Source: VXNE01 sp965261535
GTDB taxonomy: Bacteria; Pseudomonadota; Gammaproteobacteria; Pseudomonadales; Azotimanducaceae
NCBI GenBank assembly: GCA_965261535.1
Contig: OZ253469.1
Span: 3,472,001-3,536,000, forward strand
Reading direction: 5' to 3'
Length of the DNA stretch: 64,000 nucleotides
Part shown: in pieces, positions 8,752-19,000 of the stretch
Numbering within the stretch: the first letter of the stretch is position 1
Layout: each line of letters begins with the position of its first letter
Program-made: the position numbers and the translations under genes
Notes under the pieces: generated by a model
Told to the model about the DNA's origin: nothing
Database searches by the model: none
Seen by the model: only the letters and a program-made list of their open reading frames with translations

Positions 8752-11679
8752 TCAGAGTAGGTCCCAGTTGACCTCCAGGAAGAGCCGTTGGCCGCGGGCG
8801 TCGTAGCGCGTGAGATCGTAGGGCAGGCCTCCCCACGGGGTGGCCGGCGGGTCGGCGTCCAGAATGTTGCGACCGCCGCCGCGCAGCCGAATGCCGTTGT
8901 CGAAGCGATAGCTCACGGTGAGATCAACGGTAATGTAAGAGTCCACTGTCATTTTCGGTCGAGGTCGGAACCGGGCTTCGCATCGGCCAACGACTGCGCG
9001 GCAGCTACCGGTGCGATCATTCTCGTAGCTCGGCGTATAGCGCACGAACAGATCCCCGGTGTATTTGCCTGCCGTCCAGGCCAGCGACGCAACCAACCCG
9101 TACTCGTTGCTGCCCTGCGTGGTGCCTACGCGGTCAATGGGCGGCGATCCCGGGATGATCGTGAAATGCTCGTCGAGAACCTGCGTGTAGCTAAGTCTCG
9201 GCCTGAACGTGCCAAGCGCATTCGTAAAGCTGTATTCCAGTTCGGTAGTGAGGATTTCACTGACTTTTTCGGAGAGATTGATATATCTGGCGAATGACTT
9301 GATCGCATTTCCATCGGCGTCGCGCTCTATGATCTGGGGCAGCTTGAACGCGATGTCCGGAGCACTGAAAAGCAGGTTGTAGGAGTACTCGATCTTGTCC
9401 GTTAAATCGATTTTTGACCAGTGCGCGGTCCAGATCAAGCCGGGCAGCGCATCGGGCGTCCACTCGAAACCCAATGAGTACGTATCTGAAGTTTCGGGGC
9501 GCAGGTCGTCCCCGACGCTGTAGATTACTGTCCTGCGAACCTGGCACCCGAAAGCGAGGCAGAGAGGACCGCCGGGGACATCATAGGGATCCTGCACGTA
9601 AACGGTGTCCTGGCGGGACTCCAAAATGTGAAATGTCTCGCTGAACACCGGTGGGCGAAACGATTCCGACCAGGAGGCTTGAAATGCCAGGTTCTGCGTT
9701 GGCGCATAGCGCAAGCCAATCCGCGGGCTGGTGTGGGTGTGCGTCAGAGTGACGATATTGGGCTCACCCTTGTGTACCCAGGTGCCGCTCTCGCGGACGC
9801 GCGTGACGCCGCCATTGGCGCCGGTGGCTTCATGGCGGTCATAGCGCGCCTGCACATTCAGCAACAGCGAGTGCAGCCCCGGGCGAGCGTTGCCCGTACC
9901 AACGATGGGGATAGCGAATTCGGCGAAAAACGCGGTGAGATCCTCTGTGGGACTCTCTACGCCGAACAACACCTCCAGCCCCTTTGTCACGGTGCCCGAT
10001 TCACCGAAATAGTCTTCCTGCTCCAGGCGTATGCGTTTCTTGCGCATTTGCGTACCCGCCGCATAGCTGACCGGACCACCCGGCAACTCGAAGAGCTGTC
10101 CGCGCAGGAGTAACTCGGAGGTGTTCGTCTCGGTGGCGCCTCGATGCGGCCCTATCCACGGCGAGGCCAGCTCTCCGAGATGGGGACTTTGCTTCGAGCC
10201 GTCGCCGAACAGGTTGATCGCCACGGCGGGATCGGAACTGGCAAGCAATTCCAGTAACCGGGCTTTCGCCGGGTTGGCATTGGGCAAGAAGTTTGGCCGT
10301 ATGTACGAAACCTGCGAGCCGAGGTTCTCTGATTCCGAGCTTCCCACCTGGAGATGTTTGTGCGCGAAGTCCCAGATGAACCCGGCATTGATATTGCGCT
10401 GTTCGTTCGTGGATTCGTGGTAGGCGCCAGGCAACCCGCCGGCTTTAACCTCGGCGGTGGGCAAGTAGTTCACCCTGACGCCCTGGCCGAAGGGGTTGAA
10501 GGCGTTGCTTGCGGGCACATCGTAACTGCTCAGAACGGTTCGATATTCCTGGTAGGCCTCGTGCTCGGAGTAAAGAAGATCCACGAAGACCCGGAAGTCG
10601 TCGGAGAAGAAGTGCTCGGCAAATAGAGTCAACGAAGTATTGGTGGCATCCTCGCCATTTTGCGGCGGCACGTAATCGACAGGAATGATGTCCGTTGTGT
10701 AATCGTCGGCGGTTGCGCCCTCGCCGCTGTGCCCCGCGCGAAGCTGAAGCGGGTCGCCACATGCCGCAGTGCCCCAGGAATAAGCACACAGCGTCCGTAG
10801 GACGCCCGGCTGGCCGGTCGCGGTATCGCGATCATCGAACTCCGGGCCGAACAGGCTGCGGTAATCCTTGGTGGTCCAACCGGTCTTGGCGTTGATAATC
10901 GGTTCTTGCGACGTGCGCTGCAGTGTCCCCGAGATCTGGCCGCTTCCCCAACCGTAGCCGCCCTGAATGTTGGCATTGGTTCTGTCGGCGCCGGTGGAGC
11001 TCACGTCCTGGCGGAGGCTCACGGTGGCGCCCGTGTAATTCTTCTTGGTTATGAAGTTGATCACGCCGCCAATGGCGTCGGCGCCGTACCCCGCCGAGCC
11101 ACCGTCCAACTGAACGTCAACCCGTTCAATGGCCGAAAGCGGCACGTTCAGGAGGTTGGCGAAGCCCTCCTCGTCCCCGGCCCGGCCGGCGACGCGACGC
11201 CCGTTTATCAGCACCAGCGTGTTGGCCGAGCCCAGGGCGCGCAAGTTGGCCGTAGAAGTGCCGAAACCCGTGATGACCTCAAACAGAATGAGGCCGGTCA
11301 GGACGTTATCGACGTTCCTCAGATTCTTGTCCACATCGCTCGGAGCGAGAGCGGAGACGTCCAGAGCGCTGGTTTGCTGCGTAATCGACGGATAGGTCCA
11401 GGGCAGGGTGCGCATCAGTTTCTCTACGCTCGACACGCCGCGAGCCGCGAAGTCGTCCGCGGTCAGGCTATAGACGACGGCCGTAGGGTCCCCCTCTTGC
11501 AGCCGTGAGCCAGTAACCGTGATGATTTCCACATCCTCGGACTGTTCTTGCTCGACGACCGGCGCCGAATCGTCCTCGGCAGCCTCTGCTTCACCCGTAT
11601 CGGCGTCCTGCCCGAGCGCTGTGGTCGCGAAAAGCAGAGTGGCAACCGCCAGTTTGCGGCCTAACAATCTTGGGCACAT
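8752..11679 (-). CDS. TonB-dependent outer-membrane receptor
   Basis: A second large TonB-dependent receptor of 975 residues. It shows a signal peptide (KLAVATLLFATTALGQ), an acidic linker, a TonB box (EDVEIITVTGSRL), the plug signatures NLRALGSANTLVLINGRRVA and YGADAIGGVINFITKKN, and a long beta-barrel ending in LFLEVNWDLL. I start it at ATG 11679, preceded by GGGGAGGGG at good spacing; the open frame extends 58 codons further upstream without a signal-like start. It converges on the lipoprotein gene across ~200 bp and diverges from the TlpA-like gene at 11931. It is a distant paralogue of the receptor at 3701, not a recent duplicate. Ligand unknown. Confidence 0.92.
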   Translation of the reverse strand: MCPRLLGRKLAVATLLFATTALGQDADTGEAEAAEDDSAPVVEQEQSEDVEIITVTGSRLQEGDPTAVVYSLTADDFAARGVSSVEKLMRTLPWTYPSITQQTSALDVSALAPSDVDKNLRNVDNVLTGLILFEVITGFGTSTANLRALGSANTLVLINGRRVAGRAGDEEGFANLLNVPLSAIERVDVQLDGGSAGYGADAIGGVINFITKKNYTGATVSLRQDVSSTGADRTNANIQGGYGWGSGQISGTLQRTSQEPIINAKTGWTTKDYRSLFGPEFDDRDTATGQPGVLRTLCAYSWGTAACGDPLQLRAGHSGEGATADDYTTDIIPVDYVPPQNGEDATNTSLTLFAEHFFSDDFRVFVDLLYSEHEAYQEYRTVLSSYDVPASNAFNPFGQGVRVNYLPTAEVKAGGLPGAYHESTNEQRNINAGFIWDFAHKHLQVGSSESENLGSQVSYIRPNFLPNANPAKARLLELLASSDPAVAINLFGDGSKQSPHLGELASPWIGPHRGATETNTSELLLRGQLFELPGGPVSYAAGTQMRKKRIRLEQEDYFGESGTVTKGLEVLFGVESPTEDLTAFFAEFAIPIVGTGNARPGLHSLLLNVQARYDRHEATGANGGVTRVRESGTWVHKGEPNIVTLTHTHTSPRIGLRYAPTQNLAFQASWSESFRPPVFSETFHILESRQDTVYVQDPYDVPGGPLCLAFGCQVRRTVIYSVGDDLRPETSDTYSLGFEWTPDALPGLIWTAHWSKIDLTDKIEYSYNLLFSAPDIAFKLPQIIERDADGNAIKSFARYINLSEKVSEILTTELEYSFTNALGTFRPRLSYTQVLDEHFTIIPGSPPIDRVGTTQGSNEYGLVASLAWTAGKYTGDLFVRYTPSYENDRTGSCRAVVGRCEARFRPRPKMTVDSYITVDLTVSYRFDNGIRLRGGGRNILDADPPATPWGGLPYDLTRYDARGQRLFLEVNWDLL

Positions 11680-11930
11680 AGCGACCCCTCCCCAATGAAA
11701 TTCGTCGAACCGACGCAACAGAGCAGTATTACAGGCGGGGTTGGTTTCACTTGGACGGATCGACGAGCTGCGGTGTCGTACTTCCAACCGTATTCGGCCT
11801 TGGCGGGGTATCCCTCTGTTATGCTCCGCGCAGTCCACGAGCACCACGAGCACATAGGGGTAGAGCCATCTTCGTTAACCTGGGATCTGGTGTTCATCGA
11901 GCGCCTCCACATGGATTGGGCAAGCGCCCC

Positions 11931-13106
11931 ATGGAGTTCTGGCGGTGGTCCGGCGGACTTTGCGTTTGGCTGGCGATGGCGACAGCGTCAACCGCGAGCC
12001 TTGCTGCCGCCGCCGCGGACTACATCATCGTTGGCGACCTGGGCGACGCCGTCGACCAGGGCGAGGTCGTTCTCACGCGTTCCTCCGCTGTTTTGGGATC
12101 GAGCACCGAGATTGCCCGGACACCCATCGCCGAAGGGCGCTTTCGTCTAGCCGGCGAAATGTCTGACGACGACATGGGTCGCGTCATGCTCAGTGCCAAG
12201 GATGTCGAGGGCAACTCGAAGGGTAGCGTGCAGTTCATCCTCGAGCCGGGCGAGATCCGCGTCGGTCATGCAGGTCGGGTCGCCGGGCTGACGGCCGAAG
12301 GCGGGCCGTACAATCAACGCGTAGTCGCTGTCTGGCGGGATACCGAGGAATACCATCAGGTGCTTGATGACTATGCCAAGGTGATGGCCGCGAAGGCGGA
12401 CCTCGAGGATGGCCCCGAACGCGAGACCCTCACCGCGGAGGCCATCCGGCTCTACAACGAGCTCAACCGGATTCGGCGCGACGCCCTGCGCGAGATAGCG
12501 ATGTCGGACGACGATCCGTTTGCCAGCCTGTTCGCCATAGAGATGGGCGGGCTCAGCAGGACGGCTGCGCTCAGCCGCCTCGATCAGCTTCAGGCCGTTG
12601 CCAGGTTGCCCGCCACCGTCACCGCGCTGCGCGCACGAACCGAGACCGGCATTCGCATGTCCGAAACCGCGAAGACGGTGCAGGTCGGCGCCAAGGTCGA
12701 GGGGTTCTCCGCACAAGGTCTCGACGGTGAGACCTACCGCCTGGACGACTTGCTTGCGGACAACCAGGTGGTCCTGATCGAGTTCTGGGCATCCTGGTGC
12801 GGACCCTGCCGTGCGGAGGTGCCTAACCTGAGAACCGCCGTGGAGCAGTACGATGAACGCGGTTTCGGCATCTTCGCCTTCTCGCTCGATGACAATCGCG
12901 AGGATTGGGAAATAGCCTCTGCGGAAGACGAGATCTCGTGGATCAATACCGGTGACCTGAAGGCCTACGACAGCCCCGTGCCGGCCCAGTTCGGCGTCCT
13001 GGCGCTACCGATGAACGTCCTGATCGACGGCGAGGGTGTCATCCTCGCCCGGAACATACGTGGCGAGGCCTTATTGGACAAGCTGGCAGAGTTGCTTGAC
13101 GCGTAA
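11931..13106 (+). CDS. TlpA/ResA-like thioredoxin-domain protein
   Basis: A 391-residue exported protein. After a signal peptide (VWLAMATASTASLAAAAA) comes an N-terminal domain resembling the beta-rich DUF4369-type region of TlpA proteins (about residues 27-110), an alpha-helical middle, and a C-terminal thioredoxin fold. The fold carries FWASWCGPCRAEVPNL, with redox cysteines at about positions 290 and 293, and the cis-Pro region LALPMNVLID. Such proteins act as periplasmic thiol-disulfide reductases or redox partners. ATG 11931 is chosen because the signal peptide starts there; no strong Shine-Dalgarno is visible and the frame is open 60 codons upstream. It is divergent from the receptor at 8752-11679, a common arrangement of receptor loci with TlpA-like partners. 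The specific substrate is unknown. Confidence 0.82.
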   Translation: MEFWRWSGGLCVWLAMATASTASLAAAAADYIIVGDLGDAVDQGEVVLTRSSAVLGSSTEIARTPIAEGRFRLAGEMSDDDMGRVMLSAKDVEGNSKGSVQFILEPGEIRVGHAGRVAGLTAEGGPYNQRVVAVWRDTEEYHQVLDDYAKVMAAKADLEDGPERETLTAEAIRLYNELNRIRRDALREIAMSDDDPFASLFAIEMGGLSRTAALSRLDQLQAVARLPATVTALRARTETGIRMSETAKTVQVGAKVEGFSAQGLDGETYRLDDLLADNQVVLIEFWASWCGPCRAEVPNLRTAVEQYDERGFGIFAFSLDDNREDWEIASAEDEISWINTGDLKAYDSPVPAQFGVLALPMNVLIDGEGVILARNIRGEALLDKLAELLDA

Positions 13107-13380
13107 TGGTGCGAGCGGTCGCTACCCGAGGGGTCCGATGACAGCCTCGATGGGCATGCTTTTTCCACAACCCTGCCTCCAGGGCTGTCCACAACATCCC
13201 CGGTGGCGATAGCGCCGTAGCGTTACCCCAACCCTGGCAGACGCTGCCGAATCTTCGCCGTTGGGGACCCCCCAGCGCGCGACTCGGCGGTAATATTGCT
13301 GTATGGGAGTACCTCTCAGTCCTCGCCTGACGGCTCGGCCTTCGGCCAGACGACCGGGCCGTCAATTGCGCGGATTCGTC

Positions 13381-15681
13381 ATGCAGGCCAGCTACCGGAT
13401 CCGTGAACGCGTACCTGTCGTGCACCTGTTCGGTCGCCTGGAACAGGGCGGAACGTTTCTCGTGCGCGATCACCGCAGAACGCCGAGCTTTTACGTGGCG
13501 GCGGCGAATGCGGAAAGGGCGCGCGAACTCGGCGCGACGCGTCAATGCCCGACGCCCAAGAGAACCTTCGCGGGCGCTCGCCTCACGCGCATCGATGTCC
13601 AGACGCCGCCCGACGCGCCGGTCCTGCGCGATCGGCTGCACGCGCAAGGCATCGATACCTTCGAGGCGGATGTCCGTTTCGCCGTGGGTTTTCTTATCGA
13701 CCACAACATCCGGGGCGGTCTCATGATCGACGGGCACGCCGAGCGCGGCGAAGGCGTCGACTGGGTGTTCGACGACCCGGAGATCGCACCGGCGGAGGTG
13801 GAGGTCGAGCCGAGCATCCTGTCGTTCGACATAGAAACTGACCCGAGCGCGCGCAAATTGCTGGCCATTTCCCTGTACGGGCGCGACATCGACGAGGTCT
13901 ACATCGTCGATTCGAGCGGCCGCGAGATGCCTGCGCGCGCGTTCGCCTGTAACGACGAAGCCGCAGCCCTGAAGGCATTTTGCCAGCGCGTGGCCGAGAT
14001 CGACCCGGACATACTCACGGGATGGAACGTCGTCGACTTCGACTTGCGCGTCCTGTCGCGCATCGCCGCGCGCGTGAGGCAACCCCTGCACCTCGGCCGC
14101 GAACCGGGCGCCGTGAGGATCCGACCGGCGCGCGGTTACTTCGGCAGCGGTCAGGCGACGATCCCGGGACGCGTGGTGCTCGACGGCATGGACCTGGTGC
14201 GCGGCGCATTCGCGCGCTTCGACGACTATTCTCTCGATGCGGTGTCGCGGGCGGTGCTGGGAGAAGGCAAGGCCGTCGAGGGCGATGTCCGCGATCGCGC
14301 GGGCGAAATCATCCGTCGCTACCGGACCGACCTCGCGGGATTCGCGCTATACGCGCGCACGGATGCGCGTCTCGCCCTCGAGATCATCGAGGAGATGCGT
14401 CTGATCCCGCTGGCGCTCGCCCGCAGCCGGCTCACCGGCATGCAGCCCGATCGGGTGTCCGCAAGCATTGCTTCGTTCGACTTCGTCTACCTGGCGGAAC
14501 TTCACAAGCGGGACATCGTCGCGCCCACCGTGCGTTCGGGAGACGCGCGCGTCTCGGCCTCTCAGACGGGTGGCCATGTCCTTGAGCCGACCACCGGCAT
14601 GCACAGGAACGTTTGGGTGTTCGACTTCAAGAGCCTGTATCCGAGCGTGATGCGCACGTTCAATATCGATCCGCTCGCGTTCGTTGCCGGCGTTGGCGCC
14701 GGAGAAGACGTCATCCGAACGACGACCGGCGCTGCATTCCGTCGTGGCGACGCCATCCTGCCGCGGATGCTGGACCGACTGGCCGAGGCCCGAGACACGG
14801 CCAAACGCGCGGAAGACGATGTCGCCTCCCAGGCGATCAAGATCCTCATGAACTCGTTCTACGGCGTCCTCGGCACCCCCGCCTGCCGTTTCCACAACCC
14901 CGCCATCGCGAATGCCATCACGGGGCAGAGCCGACACTTCCTGCTGTGGTCCAAGGCCTGGTTCGAAAAGCAGGGCTTCGATGTGCTCTACGGCGACACC
15001 GACAGCCTGTTCGTTCTCTCCGGCCTTGCCGACTCCCAGGGAGCGTACGCGCGGGGCGAGGACCTTGTTCGGAAGGTCAACGCTGCCATCGCGCGCCATA
15101 TACGCGAGGCCTGGGATGTCGAGAGCCGGCTGGAACTGGAGTTTGAGAAGCTCTACACGCGATTGTTCCTGCCGTCCGTGCGGCACGGTTCGGCCGGCGC
15201 GCGCAAGCGCTATACCGGCGTGCCCTACGGCGGCGATGCGGTGGAGTTCGTCGGCATGGAAGTGGTCCGCCGCGACTGGACCGACCTCGCGAAGACAGTG
15301 CAGCGGGAACTCTACGCACGGCTGTTCGCCGATGCGCCGGTGGACGATTACCTGGCACAGGTTGTGCGTGACGTGCGCGGCGGCAGCTTTGACGACGCCC
15401 TGGTCTATCGCAAGGGACTGCGAAAGGACCTCAAGTCCTACACGGCGAATACGCCGCCGCATGTCGCGGCGGCGCGCAAGGCGCGTTCGGACCCCGGACG
15501 GCTGATTTATTACGTCATGACCCGGAGCGGCCCCGAACCGCTAGACAACATCACCGCCGACCTCGACCGCGAGCACTATGTGCAGAAACAGGTGCGTCCG
15601 GTGGCGGAACCCGTGCTGGATACGTTTGGACTGTCGTTCGAGCAGGCCGTCGGCGACGACCGGCAACTGGAACTGTTCTGA
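13381..15681 (+). CDS. polB: DNA polymerase II
   Basis: A family-B DNA polymerase of 766 residues (E. coli PolB is 783) used in translesion synthesis and replication restart. The 3'-5' exonuclease motifs are FDIETDP (Exo I), GWNVVDFDLRVL (Exo II) and YARTDARL (Exo III). The polymerase motifs are DFKSLYPSVMRTF (A), KILMNSFYGVLG (B) and YGDTDSLF (C). The late region shows RKRYTGVPY and VYRKGLRKDLKSYTANTPPH as in E. coli PolB. The C-terminus RQLELF fits the beta-clamp binding motif that ends this family. ATG 13381 aligns with the E. coli start; an in-frame ATG at 13303 would add 26 residues of low-complexity Arg-rich sequence. I could not see a clear LexA box upstream. All catalytic motifs look intact. 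Confidence 0.95.
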   Translation: MQASYRIRERVPVVHLFGRLEQGGTFLVRDHRRTPSFYVAAANAERARELGATRQCPTPKRTFAGARLTRIDVQTPPDAPVLRDRLHAQGIDTFEADVRFAVGFLIDHNIRGGLMIDGHAERGEGVDWVFDDPEIAPAEVEVEPSILSFDIETDPSARKLLAISLYGRDIDEVYIVDSSGREMPARAFACNDEAAALKAFCQRVAEIDPDILTGWNVVDFDLRVLSRIAARVRQPLHLGREPGAVRIRPARGYFGSGQATIPGRVVLDGMDLVRGAFARFDDYSLDAVSRAVLGEGKAVEGDVRDRAGEIIRRYRTDLAGFALYARTDARLALEIIEEMRLIPLALARSRLTGMQPDRVSASIASFDFVYLAELHKRDIVAPTVRSGDARVSASQTGGHVLEPTTGMHRNVWVFDFKSLYPSVMRTFNIDPLAFVAGVGAGEDVIRTTTGAAFRRGDAILPRMLDRLAEARDTAKRAEDDVASQAIKILMNSFYGVLGTPACRFHNPAIANAITGQSRHFLLWSKAWFEKQGFDVLYGDTDSLFVLSGLADSQGAYARGEDLVRKVNAAIARHIREAWDVESRLELEFEKLYTRLFLPSVRHGSAGARKRYTGVPYGGDAVEFVGMEVVRRDWTDLAKTVQRELYARLFADAPVDDYLAQVVRDVRGGSFDDALVYRKGLRKDLKSYTANTPPHVAAARKARSDPGRLIYYVMTRSGPEPLDNITADLDREHYVQKQVRPVAEPVLDTFGLSFEQAVGDDRQLELF

Positions 15682-16075
15682 CGGGCCTGGCGGGGTGACC
15701 GCCGTGCAAGTGCGCTGAAACTGTCGGGCTTGTCCGAGCCCTGGACAGCCCTGACGCTTTCATTCTGAGGCGTATTCCGACGTGATTAGTCACCCGCTTT
15801 GCGGGATTCGTCATCGTGGACATCAGGCGGACACGCCCCCACGAATCTCCACCATCCATCGGTGTGCCGAGTCATGTGCGTCGGTGGGAGCAATAGGCCC
15901 CGCCACCTCGGACCCAACCCAGTCCATTCGCACTGCCGACGGCGAAAAAGCCGCGAATCCCAACACGAGTATGTCGGGGTTTTCTCTGGTCTCGGCGCTC
16001 GAGCCCTTCGCAGAATGCCCGCCGATCCCCGGTTCCGCGCTGTGCGGGCCGGACGAACGGACGGAGCAGGACACC
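15682..16075. other. intergenic region upstream of the RHS gene
   Basis: 394 bp between polB and the chosen RHS start. The RHS frame is open back to a GTG at 15782, but the translated text has no protein-like character before the signal peptide. A GGAG at 16063-16066 is the ribosome binding site for the TTG start. I see no convincing terminator, riboswitch or promoter. Confidence 0.4.
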
Positions 16076-19000
16076 TTGGCAACAAAACCCTACAAAACAA
16101 GCAGGATCGCCCGCCTGGCGGGCCTCGTGATCACGGTCGTCGGGATGGCGGTCGCGACCGCGTCGTGGGCAAGCATCACTTCAAGTGAGAACCCGTCGAC
16201 CGACGGCAGCTACACGATCTCGTGGTCGGCGGTTCCCAACGCCTCGAGCCATCAGTTGTACGAGGACGGCACGCTGGTCTATGACAGCACGGGGACCTCG
16301 CGGTCGTTCAGCGGGAAGGCGGCGGGGGACTACGAGTACACCGTCGGCTTCTGCGAGTACATCTTCGACGAGGAGATGTGCTACGGGTCGGGCTACACGG
16401 CGCTGACCGTGACGGTTTCGTCGGCACCGCCACCGGCGCCGACGGTGAGCGCGTCGTTCAACAAGAGTTCCATCACGCTCGGCGGCAGCGTCAGGCTAAG
16501 TTGGTCGTCGACCAACGCCACCGCGTGCAGCGGCTCGCCGTCGATTGGCTCGACCGCGACCTCCGGGTCGAAAACGTACACGCCGTCGAGCGCCGGCAGC
16601 TTCAGCGTGACGGTGACGTGCACTGGCGCGGGCGGCAGCGGCAACGCCACCGCCAGCGTGACGGTGCCCCCGCTGCCGGTGGTGAGCGCGTCGTTCAACG
16701 AGAATTCGATCACGCTCGGCGACAGCGTCACGCTGAGCTGGTCGTCGACCAACGCCAGCGCATGCAGCGGCTCGCCGTCGATTGGCTCGACCGCGACCTC
16801 CGGGTCGAAAACGTACACGCCGTCGAGCGCCGGCAGCTTCAGCGTGACGGTGACGTGCACTGGCGCGGGCGGCAGCGGCAACGCCACCGCCAGCGTGACG
16901 GTGCCCCCGCTGCCGGTGGTGAGCGCGTCGTTCAACGAGAATTCGATCACGCTCGGCGACAGCGTCACGCTGAGCTGGTCGTCGACCAACGCCAGCGCAT
17001 GCAGCGGCTCACCCTCAATTGGCTCGACATCAACCTCCGGAACGAAGACGTACACGCCGACGAGCACCGGCAGCTTCAGCGTCAGGGTGACGTGCAGGGG
17101 CGCGGGCGGCAGCGATAGCGCCACCGCCACTGTGACCGTCAAGCCGTCGGCGCCAACGCTGACGGTGCCGTCGACGGATTCTGACCGTCGTTACACGGTG
17201 TCCTGGACGAGCGTTTCCGGGGCCACTAGCTACAAGCTGGATGAGAAGTCCGGGAGCGGGAGCTTCACCAATATCTACAGCGGAAGCGGCACTTCAAGGA
17301 ACATCACGGGCAAGGCCGACGGCACATACAGCTACCGGGTGCGCGCATGCAGCAGCACGTGCGGCGACTGGTCTTCAACCGCGACCGTTAGCGTAGAAGG
17401 CAATCTCACGGCCAGTCCGAACCCGTCGACGGACGGCAGCTACACGGTGTCCTGGACGGCGATTCCCAACGCGGAGAGCTATCAGCTATACGAGGACGGC
17501 ACGCTGGTCTATGACAGCACGGGGACCTCGTGGTCCTTCAGCGGCAAGGCGGCGGGCAGCTACGAGTACACGCTCGAGTTCTGCGAACTGATCTTCGACG
17601 AGGAGCATTGCGACCTGCCATCGGGCTACGGGTCGCTCACGGTGACCGTCACGACACCGCCGTTGGCGCCGACCCTGACGGTGCCAGCAACGGACGCCGA
17701 CGGTAGCTACACGGCGAGTTGGACGGCGCCGGCGGGAGCGACCTCGTACAAGCTGGAGGAGAAACCCGCTGGCGGATCGTTCTCGAACGTCTATGACGGC
17801 GCGAACAGATCCCACGAGATCACGGGCAAGACCGCGGGAATCTACATGTACCGGGTTCGCGCGTGCGCGGGTGTTGACAACTGCGGCGACTGGTCGGCGA
17901 CCGAGACCACCAAGGTGCCGCCGGGGGCACCGAGGCTGACGATTCCGGCGACCGACGCGGACGGCACATACGACGCGGCATGGACGAGCCCGTCGGGCGC
18001 GACGAGTTACAAACTGCAGGAAAAGGTCGGATTGGCCGGGTGGTCGGCGTCGGAGAATTTGACGACGACGACGAAGAGCTACACCGGCAAGACTCCGGCC
18101 ATCTATATGTACCGGGTACGTGCGTGCGCTGGATCGGGCAACTGCGGCGACTGGTCTTCCACTGGCACGACCAAGGTGCCGCCTGGAGTGCCGACTCTGA
18201 CCGTGCCGGCAACAGACGCCGACGGGGGCTACCTCGTGAGCTGGACAAGCCCGTCCGGTGCGACAGGCTACCAGCTGCAGGAGAAGTCCGGCAGCGGCAG
18301 TTTCGGCGACGTTTACAGCGGAAGCAGCACATCAACGAACATCACGGACAAGACCGACGGGACGTACAGCTACCAGGTGCGGGCATGCGCGGGGACGGGC
18401 AACTGCGGCGGCTGGTCGTCTACGAAGTCGGTGGAAGTGTCGATCAACAGGGCGCCGGCAGCGGTGGACGACTCGGCGAGGACACCGTACCAAACGGCAA
18501 AAGTGATCGATGTTCTTGCCAACGACACGGACGCCGACGACGATGTTCTGACGGTGACGGCCGTGACCACGCCCGCAAACGGCACGGCTAAGATCACCAG
18601 CAACAACACACGAGTCACCTACACGCCGCAGAGCGGATACTCCGGCGCGGACACGTTCGACTACACGGTATCCGACGGCACCGGCAGCGACGTCGCCAGT
18701 GTGAGCGTGACCATCAATGGGCCTCCGGAGGTGGAGGCCGAATTCGACGAGAGTGTCATCACGCTCGGCGACAGCGTCACGCTGAGCTGGAGGTCGAGCA
18801 ACACCAGTGGATGCGGCGGCATGCCCTCGATCGACTCGACGGCGACCGAGGGGACGAAGACTTACACGCCATCAAGCGCCGGCACTTTCGAGGTCACGGT
18901 GACCTGCACAGGCCCCGGCACCAGCGGAAGCGCAAGCGACGCGGCCAGCGTGACCGTCAACACGCCACCGGTGGCGGTGGACGACACGGCGCGGACGGCG

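Noticed and set aside
13107..13380. LexA box upstream of polB
   Set aside because: CTGT occurs near 13299 but no ACAG at the required distance; no CTGT-N8-ACAG palindrome found.
15682..16075. c-di-GMP riboswitch upstream of the RHS gene
   Set aside because: A GCxxGGCGAAAAAGCC-like stretch drew attention, but the conserved receptor and tetraloop elements of the class I aptamer are absent.
15782..16075. Longer RHS start at GTG 15782
   Set aside because: It would place ~98 residues of non-protein-like text before a strong signal peptide; TTG 16076 has a GGAG at proper spacing.
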